From the NCBI GenBank assembly GCA_002722135.1, contig PBKJ01000008.1:27807-91806 (forward strand): DNA of 64,000 nucleotides. Reading direction: 5' to 3'. A program made the position numbers and the translations under genes. Below are positions 16,701 through 24,700 of the stretch, one piece after another (positions within the stretch are counted from its first letter, which is position 1; each line of letters opens with the position of its first letter). This stretch comes from Methanobacteriota archaeon (GTDB lineage: Archaea > Thermoplasmatota > Poseidoniia > Poseidoniales > Poseidoniaceae). The notes below the pieces were generated by a model. It was given only the letters and a program-made list of their open reading frames with translations, was not told where the DNA came from and did not search any database.

Positions 16701-19288
16701 CCGTGCCCGGCACGTCCACGGAAGCCAACCGTCTGGGTTGCCCAGACGGTGACGGTGACGGTTGGGCCGACGTGGACGACGCTTTCCCCTTCGAATCCAC
16801 GCAGTGGAACGACACGGACATGGACGGCTACGGGGACAACGCGATGGGGGCGAATCCCGACGCTTGTCCCTCCACGGCAGGCACCTCAACCAACGACCGC
16901 CTTGGGTGCGCGGACAGCGACGGAGACGGCTATTCGGACCCAGACGCCGGATGGACCACCGCGCAAGGGGCGGACGAATGGCCCTCCGACGCCACCCAAT
17001 GGGTGGACGCTGACGCCGACGGTTACGGGGACAATCCGGCCGGAACGATGGGTGACGCCTGTCCAGGCGTGACGGGCGGCTCGTCGGTGGATCGTTACGG
17101 TTGCCCAGACGCAGACGGCGACGGGTACTCGGACGCCGACGGCAGTTGGACCGTCCTCAACGGTGCCGACGCCTTCCCAAGCGACGCTTCTCGCTGGGCG
17201 GACAGCGATGGCGACGGCTACGACGACACCATCGATGACGCCTGTCCCAACGCTGCGGGCACGTCTTCACTGGACCGCCAAGGGTGCCCCGACCGAGACA
17301 GCGACGGCTGGTCGGACCCGGACGGGGTGTGGACCGTCGCTGATGGCGCGGATGCCTTTGTGATGGACGGCACCCAGTGGGCCGACCAGGACGGTGACGG
17401 ATACGGCGACAACAGCACCGGCACCTTGGCCGATGCCTGCCCGACACAGGCCGGCTCCTCGTGGCAAAACGGCACCCTTGGTTGCCCAGACTCGGACGGT
17501 GACGGTTGGGCCGACGCCGAAGATCAGGCTCCCAACGACGGCACGCAGTGGGTGGACACCGACGGAGACGGATACTTCGACAACTCCGGGGGAACCATGC
17601 CAGATGCATGCCCGAACGTTCAGGGCAATTCCACGGCGGCCAACCGATACGGATGTCCGGACACCGACGGTGACGGCTGGGACGACGCCATCGACGTGCT
17701 TCCGAACCTGCCCTCGCAGTGGGCTGATCAAGACGGTGACGGATACGGCGACAACGCCACGGGTCCGCAACATGATGCGTGTCCCGGAGAAGCCGGCACC
17801 TCTACCGTTGACCGCTTTGGCTGCCCCGACGCGGACAACGACGGTGTCTCAGACCTCGGTGACGCCTTCCCTGACGACCCGAGCCGCACTGCGGACGCTG
17901 ACGGCGACGGCATCGACGACCCAAGCGATGGGTGCCCTGCCTTGGCGGGCACGTCAACCAGCCCCGTGACCGGATGCCCGGACACGGACGGAGACGGCGT
18001 GGCCGATGCTCAGCCCGGTGTCGACGGCATCGGTGAAGTGCGCATCGACCAAGGTGCCGATCCTTTCCCCAACGACCCGACACAATCGGCCGATTCGGAC
18101 GGCGACGGCTACGGCAACAACGCCTCGGGCACCGAAGGCGACGCCTGTCCAAGCGTGGCAGGGAATTCGACCTTCGACCGATTCGGCTGTCCTGATTCAG
18201 ACGGTGACGGCGCCTCGGACGAAGGAGATGAATTCCCGAACGACCCCTCCCAGATCGGTGACACCGACAACGACGGCTACGGCGATCTCGCGTCGGGTGA
18301 ACAACCCGATGCTTGTCCGGGCACAGCAGGAACGTCCACGCTCGACCGCTTCGGTTGTCCGGACAGCGACGGCGACGGCCAAAGCGACCTCAACGACCCT
18401 TGGCCAAGCGATGGAGCCGTGTGGTCGGATGGGGACGGTGACGGCTACGCTGACCAAGGTGGAACGTCGGTTTCAGACGATTGCCCGTCGGTGGCAGGAA
18501 CCTCCACGCACTCGAGTGCACGGGGTTGTGAAGACCGGGATGAAGACGGCTGGTCGGATGACGAAGACGCCTTCCCAGACCTTTCCACACAACAGGTGGA
18601 CAGCGACGGTGACGGATACGGTGACAACAACAGCATCGGTGCCGAGTCGCCGGACCATTGGCCGCAGGATGCCTCACGTAACGTGGCGGAAGCGACCCTC
18701 GAATGCCAGCTGGTCGATCCAGAGGTCGATTTGGCGGTGGGGCCAAAGTTCGCCTTCACGTGCACCGTCACCCACAGCATGGACGTCCCCGTTACGGCCC
18801 GTGTCACGTGGGACGGCGGCTCGGACTTGTTCGGTGGCGCTCGCTCACAAACCGTCGTCATCGCACCCGAGGCGGACAACGCCACGCTGTGGTTCCAAAC
18901 CGAGGTGGCACGCATGGTGCCCATCGATTTGGTCATCACCGTGCTCGAACCAGGCGGCAGCGTCGCCATGGACGAAGTCACGCTGAAGGTGAACGTGGTC
19001 GACAGTCGCTTGTTCGAGGTGGACGAACCGACGCGAATGGAATGGACCGACATGTCATGGTGGGTGGACGACGAACGTGGACAGGTGGCCCTCGGCCAGG
19101 TGCTCTTGATCGTCCTCCTGCTCGGCTTGTTGGTGCAAGGCCGTCGGCGACGAACGCGGTGGGAAGAGGAACGAGAGGCCCTCGCCATGGCGCTGGTGGA
19201 ACGTCGACGAACGGCACCACCGATGTCCTCGACACCGCCCCCACCGCAGGGCATCCCGAGCCTGCAGCAGCGACCGCCAAACCCCTGA
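13703..19288 (+). CDS. Giant membrane-anchored subtilisin-like protease with calcium-binding repeats
   Basis: A 1861-residue S8 serine protease. A signal peptide (MTRRAAHALFFSALMLIQ...) supports the ATG at 13703. The catalytic Asp is about residue 273 (VTVADTGLDNG), His about 325 (SGHGTHVAG), oxyanion Asn about 431 (AAGNEGT) and Ser about 550 (GGTSMATP). A short beta domain follows (P-domain-like, around 640-740). Residues ~740-1650 are more than a dozen blocks of the DxDxDGYGDN type, resembling thrombospondin type 3 calcium-binding repeats. A hydrophobic helix (VLLIVLLLGLLVQG) then a basic tail anchors it near residue 1800. It is likely an extracellular protein-degrading enzyme held out on a calcium-stiffened stalk. 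Confidence 0.92.
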   Translation: MTRRAAHALFFSALMLIQITAPLAAGTPTNGPERVLDTDVDLTLLDAFGMQPSGDLAEGWFAPTEAGHVNLVHRTSALVAPSDWASWTGEQGLLDGWFVLGTTWPVPTPWEGELAEAGIACGSFLPPAAFHCEVNGLLPNDLEALGVTGMQRLAPSDRVREGLLESLYGQDEPVLASAMLAGERLPETLPHGVEVLSHSGRFADFLLSSEGLSTLAHEPALEWVEPRPWFVNFNDEARHIMNVTGVSSTSSMGATSTGWTGLDGSGVIVTVADTGLDNGVNNSNMHPDFADHIVDVVSFGVPSGTCSYYSLPTCNDGAADEWSGHGTHVAGSVLGDGTHSNGAIQGAAPEARLYFQAIETEATISGTTDGYLLGIPNNLYDLFEPAYDNGSRVHTNSWGSAVNGQYTTSSAQADASAQILWDMAILFAAGNEGTDGNSDGEVDLDSMSSPGTAKNVITVGATENDRSSVTSTWGGWWPGDYPTNPVKDDRHADNIDGMAAFSSRGPTDDSRLKPDVSAPGAWILSTKSRDTTSVGWGAYNTSYTYMGGTSMATPLTAGATALLIQHLDDNLGHSQPSSALVKAILAASSTDMAGQYSSSTNGAGETAPNDHEGWGRVDMWTAVNASFVDNESVSTNDERGWSFNVPNGADDFRVMLAWTDPASTPAASTNLVNDLDLAVKDPSGTWTNLSNDEDNLRGLTFTSPAQGTWEVHVIGTSVPQGGPQMFAMTLSENWTLTNLTQDADLDGVEDDDDDCPNDYGRSTVDRVGCPDTDNDGYSNQDANWTLANGADAFPAEPTQWADSDYDGYGDNAVGFQPDACTSVAGNSTQDRFGCIDSDGDGWSDPVGGYTVESGGDACDDVLGTSWRDRNGCTDEDGDGASDPDPTGASSSNGSAWGVTEGADAFLGDDTQWVDTDGDGYGDNPAPATDPDGCPTQFGDSTADRLGCPDTDGDTYSDPDSGFTAAHGADAFPNEASQWADQDGDGYGDNATGTQPDACPTVPGTSTEANRLGCPDGDGDGWADVDDAFPFESTQWNDTDMDGYGDNAMGANPDACPSTAGTSTNDRLGCADSDGDGYSDPDAGWTTAQGADEWPSDATQWVDADADGYGDNPAGTMGDACPGVTGGSSVDRYGCPDADGDGYSDADGSWTVLNGADAFPSDASRWADSDGDGYDDTIDDACPNAAGTSSLDRQGCPDRDSDGWSDPDGVWTVADGADAFVMDGTQWADQDGDGYGDNSTGTLADACPTQAGSSWQNGTLGCPDSDGDGWADAEDQAPNDGTQWVDTDGDGYFDNSGGTMPDACPNVQGNSTAANRYGCPDTDGDGWDDAIDVLPNLPSQWADQDGDGYGDNATGPQHDACPGEAGTSTVDRFGCPDADNDGVSDLGDAFPDDPSRTADADGDGIDDPSDGCPALAGTSTSPVTGCPDTDGDGVADAQPGVDGIGEVRIDQGADPFPNDPTQSADSDGDGYGNNASGTEGDACPSVAGNSTFDRFGCPDSDGDGASDEGDEFPNDPSQIGDTDNDGYGDLASGEQPDACPGTAGTSTLDRFGCPDSDGDGQSDLNDPWPSDGAVWSDGDGDGYADQGGTSVSDDCPSVAGTSTHSSARGCEDRDEDGWSDDEDAFPDLSTQQVDSDGDGYGDNNSIGAESPDHWPQDASRNVAEATLECQLVDPEVDLAVGPKFAFTCTVTHSMDVPVTARVTWDGGSDLFGGARSQTVVIAPEADNATLWFQTEVARMVPIDLVITVLEPGGSVAMDEVTLKVNVVDSRLFEVDEPTRMEWTDMSWWVDDERGQVALGQVLLIVLLLGLLVQGRRRRTRWEEEREALAMALVERRRTAPPMSSTPPPPQGIPSLQQRPPNP
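15925..18660 (+). repeat. Coding repeats, thrombospondin type 3-like calcium-binding blocks
   Basis: The DNA shows many degenerate copies of GACGGNGACGGNTACGGNGACAA-like sequence, each coding for DGDGYGDN followed by DACP...GTSTxDRxGCPD. Copies differ at synonymous positions and vary in spacing. This indicates old protein-level repetition and argues against a recent satellite or a CRISPR array. Confidence 0.85.
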
Positions 19289-19335
19289 AGCTGCGACGCG
19301 TCCGCCACCGCCTGAAGGTGAACACCACGCCGAGG

Positions 19336-19407
19336 TGCGGATAGCGGGAGTCGAACCCACGACATAAGGTTGGAAACCTCAGATGATAACCACTTCACCA
19401 TATCCGC
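19336..19407 (-). tRNA. tRNA-Gly (anticodon UCC)
   Basis: Read on the minus strand, a 7-bp acceptor stem GCGGATA/TATCCGC encloses a D arm, an anticodon stem TGAGG/CCTTA with loop TTTCCAA, and a T arm GTGGG-TTCGACT-CCCGC. Positions 34-36 are TCC, which reads GGA codons. The discriminator base is A and the CCA end is not encoded. No intron is visible. It sits between the subtilisin and the M28 peptidase gene. Confidence 0.93.
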
Positions 19408-19504
19408 TGGCGTGTTGACTCGGCGTGTGGCCATCCTGTCTTGAGGTCATCGGCCGGCCAGACGACATGGCGAAGTCCTTAGGAACCGGGCATTCGACCA
19501 ACCC

Positions 19505-20929
19505 ATGATGCTGGCGAAGATGCGCACCGCATTGCTGCTCATGGTGCTCATGATGCTGGCTCCAATGTCGGGCTGCATCGGTGGCACCCCTGAGGAAGAG
19601 GTCATCGACGCCGATGCGACCCTGACCATCGATGGGCTCCCCGCCACCGAAGCCACCGTCCGCCTTGGCGAGTGGCATGACCTGCTGCTCATCGGCGAGG
19701 GACTCCGCCTTTCTGCTCCCGCCCACGACGTGTTCCTGTTCGTGAACGGGTCGATGGATTTGGACAGTTCCGTGCCGGTCGACGGTGACCGCTTGTCCTT
19801 CCGCTTGCTGACCACGCCCTACACTGAGGTGGTCGAACTGACGATCTACGATCAAAATGGCCGGAAGACCATGTTCTCCCTGCCCATCGAAAACGGGACA
19901 CCAATCATCAACGGCCAGGAATGGTTCGAGAAGATGGATTACATCACCTGCGATCCGGTGATTGACGGACGTCCCTCCGCCGAATGCGGGGGCTACAACG
20001 ATCGGTGGATGGGTGCGGCAAACCCCGCCTATGAGCGAGCTGCGGCCTATTTCCAAGGACACTTTGAGAGCCTCGGTTACCGCACCTACATGCTCCGCGT
20101 CACCGACCACCTCAACCCCACGCAACCTGAATCACTGAACGTCATCGCCTGGAAAGAGGGGCGCGACGACTCCTGCGTTCAGGGCATGGGCGGCCACATG
20201 GACATCATGCCCCCGGCCGGACCCCCCGGCGGCGGTACCCACGAAGGCGCGTACGACAACACCGCTGGCACGGTCACGATGATGCTCTACGCCAAGGTGC
20301 TGGCCGATTTGGAGGTGGAATGCGACACCTTCCTTGCGCTTTGGTCCTCCGAAGAAGAGGGGCTGCGCGGCTCCAACGCGTTCGCCAACAACGATTGCGG
20401 CTACTGCCTCCCCCAAGACAAGGAACTCCGGTTTTACATCAACATGGACATGATGGGCATCTCATGGCCGGCCATCAAGCCCACCGGTGAACCGTACCCC
20501 TACCACGCATGGTCTGGCCCCGACATCGACCCCGATGAGCAAGACGTTGCCATCACCAGCATCCTTGACCACGTGCATCGGAACGTCCTGAAGGCCCCGA
20601 TGGACCTCCGCATCGACGGGACCTACGGCGCAGGGTGCGACCAGCATTGGGAAGACCACGCCGATCTTGTGATGGACGTCCACGAGGACACCTTCGGTCG
20701 ATCCGACCACGTTACCTTCCGCGACCTTGGCGCACAGACCATCTTCCACCTTGGTGCATACGACGACGACTACGATGCGTACCACTCGCCCTCGGATACG
20801 TTGGAGAACATGATGGACGTGGTGGGTGGCCAAGACAAGCTGGAAGAAAGCATCGAGTTCGTGATGTGGGCCGCTTTGCTCGAATTCCTGTTTGCCGATC
20901 AAACTCCGGAAATCCGCAACGTCGGTTGA
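19505..20929 (+). CDS. M28-family zinc peptidase, lipoprotein
   Basis: A 474-residue secreted aminopeptidase. The N-terminus is a lipoprotein signal (MRTALLLMVLMMLAPMSGC) with a lipobox cysteine, so the enzyme should be tethered to the outer face of the membrane. The zinc-site pieces of family M28 occur in order: GGHMDI, AYDNTAG, SSEEEGLRGS, NMDMMG and a late AYHSPSDT histidine. The region before the catalytic domain is a small beta domain. It probably trims peptides released by extracellular proteases such as the subtilisin encoded upstream. Confidence 0.9.
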   Translation: MMLAKMRTALLLMVLMMLAPMSGCIGGTPEEEVIDADATLTIDGLPATEATVRLGEWHDLLLIGEGLRLSAPAHDVFLFVNGSMDLDSSVPVDGDRLSFRLLTTPYTEVVELTIYDQNGRKTMFSLPIENGTPIINGQEWFEKMDYITCDPVIDGRPSAECGGYNDRWMGAANPAYERAAAYFQGHFESLGYRTYMLRVTDHLNPTQPESLNVIAWKEGRDDSCVQGMGGHMDIMPPAGPPGGGTHEGAYDNTAGTVTMMLYAKVLADLEVECDTFLALWSSEEEGLRGSNAFANNDCGYCLPQDKELRFYINMDMMGISWPAIKPTGEPYPYHAWSGPDIDPDEQDVAITSILDHVHRNVLKAPMDLRIDGTYGAGCDQHWEDHADLVMDVHEDTFGRSDHVTFRDLGAQTIFHLGAYDDDYDAYHSPSDTLENMMDVVGGQDKLEESIEFVMWAALLEFLFADQTPEIRNVG

Positions 20930-21715
20930 TCACGACATGTTGCGGGTGGTTTTGCACCCCACGCCCCAGTCTGGGTTGAGCTGCATGGCCGCTCGCGTCG
21001 CATCGAGCACGGTGTCCTCTGGCGTCTGAGGAGGAGCGCGGCCTGGGGCTAAGGCGACGCACATCAGCATCCCGTCCACCTCCATCCAACTCAGGTGCAC
21101 GACAGCGCCGTTGTGGACGTAGCGATCACCCTCCGCCACGATGTGACGTGGGTTCAGATGCATCCCCAAACCCAGCGCCTTCTGCACGGCTTCTTTCGTC
21201 ACCCATGCACGGAGGGCTGACGCTGGCTTGCCCTGGAAGGAGGCACGCTCTTCGGCGGAGGCAAACATGTCCCATGCACCCTCGGCGATGGCTCGGTCAA
21301 GCGGTTCTGCATCGACCCCAATGCTCCATCCTGTATCGACCAAACCGACGACGGCTTGCCCAGCGCTGTGGCCAATGGACACACCCGGCAAGGGAGCTTG
21401 CCGCCAGAGGCCAGGCCGCCAGCGGAGGTAGGGGGCACGGTGCTCATCGCGCACCACGTCCAGTTCGTCCGTGCGGCCAAGTGAGGCGCGCTCCTTCCAC
21501 CACGCTTCGACGGCGTTGGCCAGCAAAAGGCGCCCACCAAGATGCTCCCTTCGACGCTTGTCGGTTTTGAACGTCAGCCACTCGGTCGAGTCCACCAAAG
21601 GCGGTAACGGGTCATCGACCCCTGGAAGGCGCTCGGGGAGCGAGGAGAGGTGGACCATGTGCTCTGGGGCATCGAAGCCGGACCACTCCGGCACGACCCT
21701 TCGCATCTGCATCAC
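20930..21715 (-). CDS. 4'-phosphopantetheinyl transferase (Sfp type)
   Basis: A 261-residue PPTase. The two family motifs are WSIGVDAEPLDR (metal-binding Asp-x-Glu) and FASAEERASF...RAWVTKEAVQKALG. Sfp-type enzymes move the phosphopantetheine arm from CoA to carrier-protein domains. The ATG overlaps the stop of the giant synthase gene by four bases (ATGA), so the two are translationally coupled, and the synthase's tandem acyl carrier domains are the obvious substrate. This is the last gene of fabI-synthase-PPTase. Confidence 0.88.
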   Translation of the reverse strand: MMQMRRVVPEWSGFDAPEHMVHLSSLPERLPGVDDPLPPLVDSTEWLTFKTDKRRREHLGGRLLLANAVEAWWKERASLGRTDELDVVRDEHRAPYLRWRPGLWRQAPLPGVSIGHSAGQAVVGLVDTGWSIGVDAEPLDRAIAEGAWDMFASAEERASFQGKPASALRAWVTKEAVQKALGLGMHLNPRHIVAEGDRYVHNGAVVHLSWMEVDGMLMCVALAPGRAPPQTPEDTVLDATRAAMQLNPDWGVGCKTTRNMS

Positions 21716-24700
21716 CGGTCGATGGACACCGCGAGGTCCTCTGGAACCGGAGCCATGCCCTTCAAGCGCAGCCCTCGGAGGGCCAACACCGGGTCGTCCT
21801 CCTCACCGAAGATGACCACATCGTGCACGGTGATGCCACCGTCTTCCTTTCCAGTGCACAGCGAGCGCATGCGGAGGGATTCACCCTCATCGGGCACCCG
21901 AAGCACCGTGGACCATTCAATCCCGACCGGCAGGCTGCTGAGCCCTTCAGACTCCATCGCAACCAAGCCGGCGTTCTGGAAGCCGGCTTCGATGAGCATC
22001 GGCAAGGCCTCAAGCAGCACAGCCTCGCCTTCAGCCTCGATGGCGAACTGATCCTTCGCAGGCAGTTGGTGGCGCATCAGCGCCAATCCATCCACGCCGA
22101 GGTGTTCGTCTTGCTGTACACCTCGGAGCACGCCACCGTGGCTCTGGAAACGCGGACCGTGGAAGTATCGCAGGTAGATGAAGGACGGGTGATGCAGGAG
22201 ATCGCCGGGCGCTGGGGCCAGACCCGTGTCGGGCATGTCCGCAAGTTCGTTGGCGAAAAAGGCACTCAGGTCCTCGGCTTGTTCGACAAGGCGCACAACG
22301 GCCGTGTGGTGTTCGCGTTCACCGAACACCTCGCCGCTCGATGACACAAGGTCGGACACGAGCCGACACTGGACGTCATGGGCCCCATCGCTTGCATCGC
22401 TCAGCGAGGCTTCAACACGCACCGTCATGCTCTCCCGCATGATCTTCACGGGCAAGCCAAAGGTCACGTCCCTGAATCCGGCCAAGGCCGTCCCGGGCTT
22501 GAGGAGGAGCGCGTTTTGCGCAAACATCTCGAGCGCCATCACTCCGGGGTGGTACGGCACGCCGTCGATGGCGTGATCCACAAGGAAGGGATGCATTTCA
22601 GTTGAAAGCGTAGTCTGCGTGATGATGCGGGCGTCCTCATCGAAGGCGACGACCTTGTCGATGAAGGGGAAGCGCTGAGGATCGGCGATCAGTCCCGCCA
22701 TGCCCGGAGGCAGCTTGAGCGGCGCTTCGCGGAAGGCGCTGAAGGTGTCCATCGCACCGAGGCTGCCGCAACCGAGCACGCGGCGCTTTCCACCGGCCAG
22801 AGCCTCGTCCACAAACAGGTCCACGCCGACGTCGACCGGCAGCGTCTCGATGCCAGCAGCCTCAAACACCGCTTCAATGGAGCCTCGGGTCGCCATGCCG
22901 ACATCGCGCCAACCGGTCCACCCGATGGCCACGGCGCGGCATGCACCGCTTGCCGTCAGGCGAGCCATTTCGGCATCCAGGACTGAATTGGCCGCGGCGT
23001 AATCCGTTTGACCACCGTTTCCGAAGCGCCCGGCGACCGAGGTGAAGCAGGCTGCAAAGGCTGGATGACGCACACCAGAAGCCTCCACGGCGCCCATCAG
23101 CGCGGACCATCCGTCGACCTTGACCCGCACCACGCGATCGAAGGCTTCGTGGGTCTTGTCGCCCACAAGTTTGCTCTCCTCGAGCCCGGCACCATGGACG
23201 ACGCCGGTGATGGCGTGGCCAAGGTTCGCGCCAAGTTTGGTCAGCGCTTTCCCGTCCATGACGTCCACGGCATGGTATTGGGCCAGATTGCCCGTGGCCT
23301 GAATGCTGGCGAGGGTCTGTTGTACGTCACGTGAACGCATCATGCGGTCCCAAGCACGGTTCCACTCCACCATGGTGACCTTACCCGAAGAGGACGCCTC
23401 AATCATGCGCTCGCGGAGCGCCATCTTCTCAGATTCGAGGGTCGCATCGTCATGGTCGAGCCAAGCCTCGGTGACCTCCATCAGCGGGGTTCGACCCAGG
23501 AGATGGAAGGAAGCACCGGCATCCTTCGATGCAGCAGCCACGCCAATGACGGCGGCCGCCGTGACGCCAGATCCACCGCCAGAGACCAGCCACACGTCGG
23601 TTTCTTCCAGCGGAGTTCGCTCCTCAACCAAATCCTCGGCGAAACAGACCAGCGTCCAGCGCTCGCCAGCACGGTCGAGGCCAATTTCGACTTCGCCTCC
23701 AACGTTGAGCAAGTCGTCCACGAGGCGCTCTGCCGTGGCCTCGGCATCCATCAACATGTCCGGATGCACGTCATAGGCACGGCAGCGCAAGGCAGGCCGC
23801 TCATGGGCGTAGGATTTGGTCACGCCCGCAGCCGCGGCTTGAAGCGCGTTGAAGCGGTCCCCGCGGTTGCCGTGGCGCCCGTCCATGGCGCTCACCGAAG
23901 CCACGATGCCAGACTCGAGGGCTCCGAGTTTCGAATCGAGGGATTTCAAGAGTCCGAACCACGCTTGACCGGACAACACCACCTGCTGGCTTGGTCCGGA
24001 TTCTTCAGACCACGCCATGCTGGCCAGCCGCAACGGAGCCAAGTGAATCATGCCCGCCAGTGGGCCTTCTCCGATGGCGTCCACAAAGGCGTCCATTTGC
24101 TCGGAGGAGGCTGGATCGACCCGGTGGACGATGCGTTCACCCTCCTCTTGGATGCGATGTGATTTCGCTCCGGGCTCGAGCCCAATGTGCACGACATCGA
24201 AGCCCTTCTCGGAAAGGACGTGGGCGACCGCGGCGGAAACGCCCCAATCGTCCTCCGTGACGAGAATACGGCCGGTGAGGCTCAGAGGAGCCTCTTGACC
24301 TGAGCAGGGTTCAACCTCGACCTGCCAGCGCCTGTTGCCAACCGCCACCATCGAGGAAGGAGCATCGACGGCTGATGGCGCCTCGGCGGGTGCCGTCGAC
24401 GTTGGGGCAGTCGTGCTTGCTTCGCCCCCACCGGAGGAATACTTGGCGACGTAGGCCACGAAATGATTGAGCGTTGGGTGGTCGGACAGCAGGAAATCTT
24501 CGTCCACTGGGAGGTCGAAGATGGCGCGAACGTCGGCCATGATCTCGGCCTGCTTGACCGTGTCAATGCCCAATTCGCCTTCGAGGTCCTGGTCGAGTTC
24601 GATGAAATCCTCTGGGTACCCGGTGTGCTTGACCACGACCTCGACCAAACGTGCTGCAATGCTCCCGTCGTCGCCGGATGGGGGTGCAGGAGTTGGGGCA

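Noticed and set aside
15925-18660. Possible CRISPR or satellite array
   Set aside because: Repeat units are degenerate, of varying spacing, stay in one reading frame and encode calcium-binding motifs.
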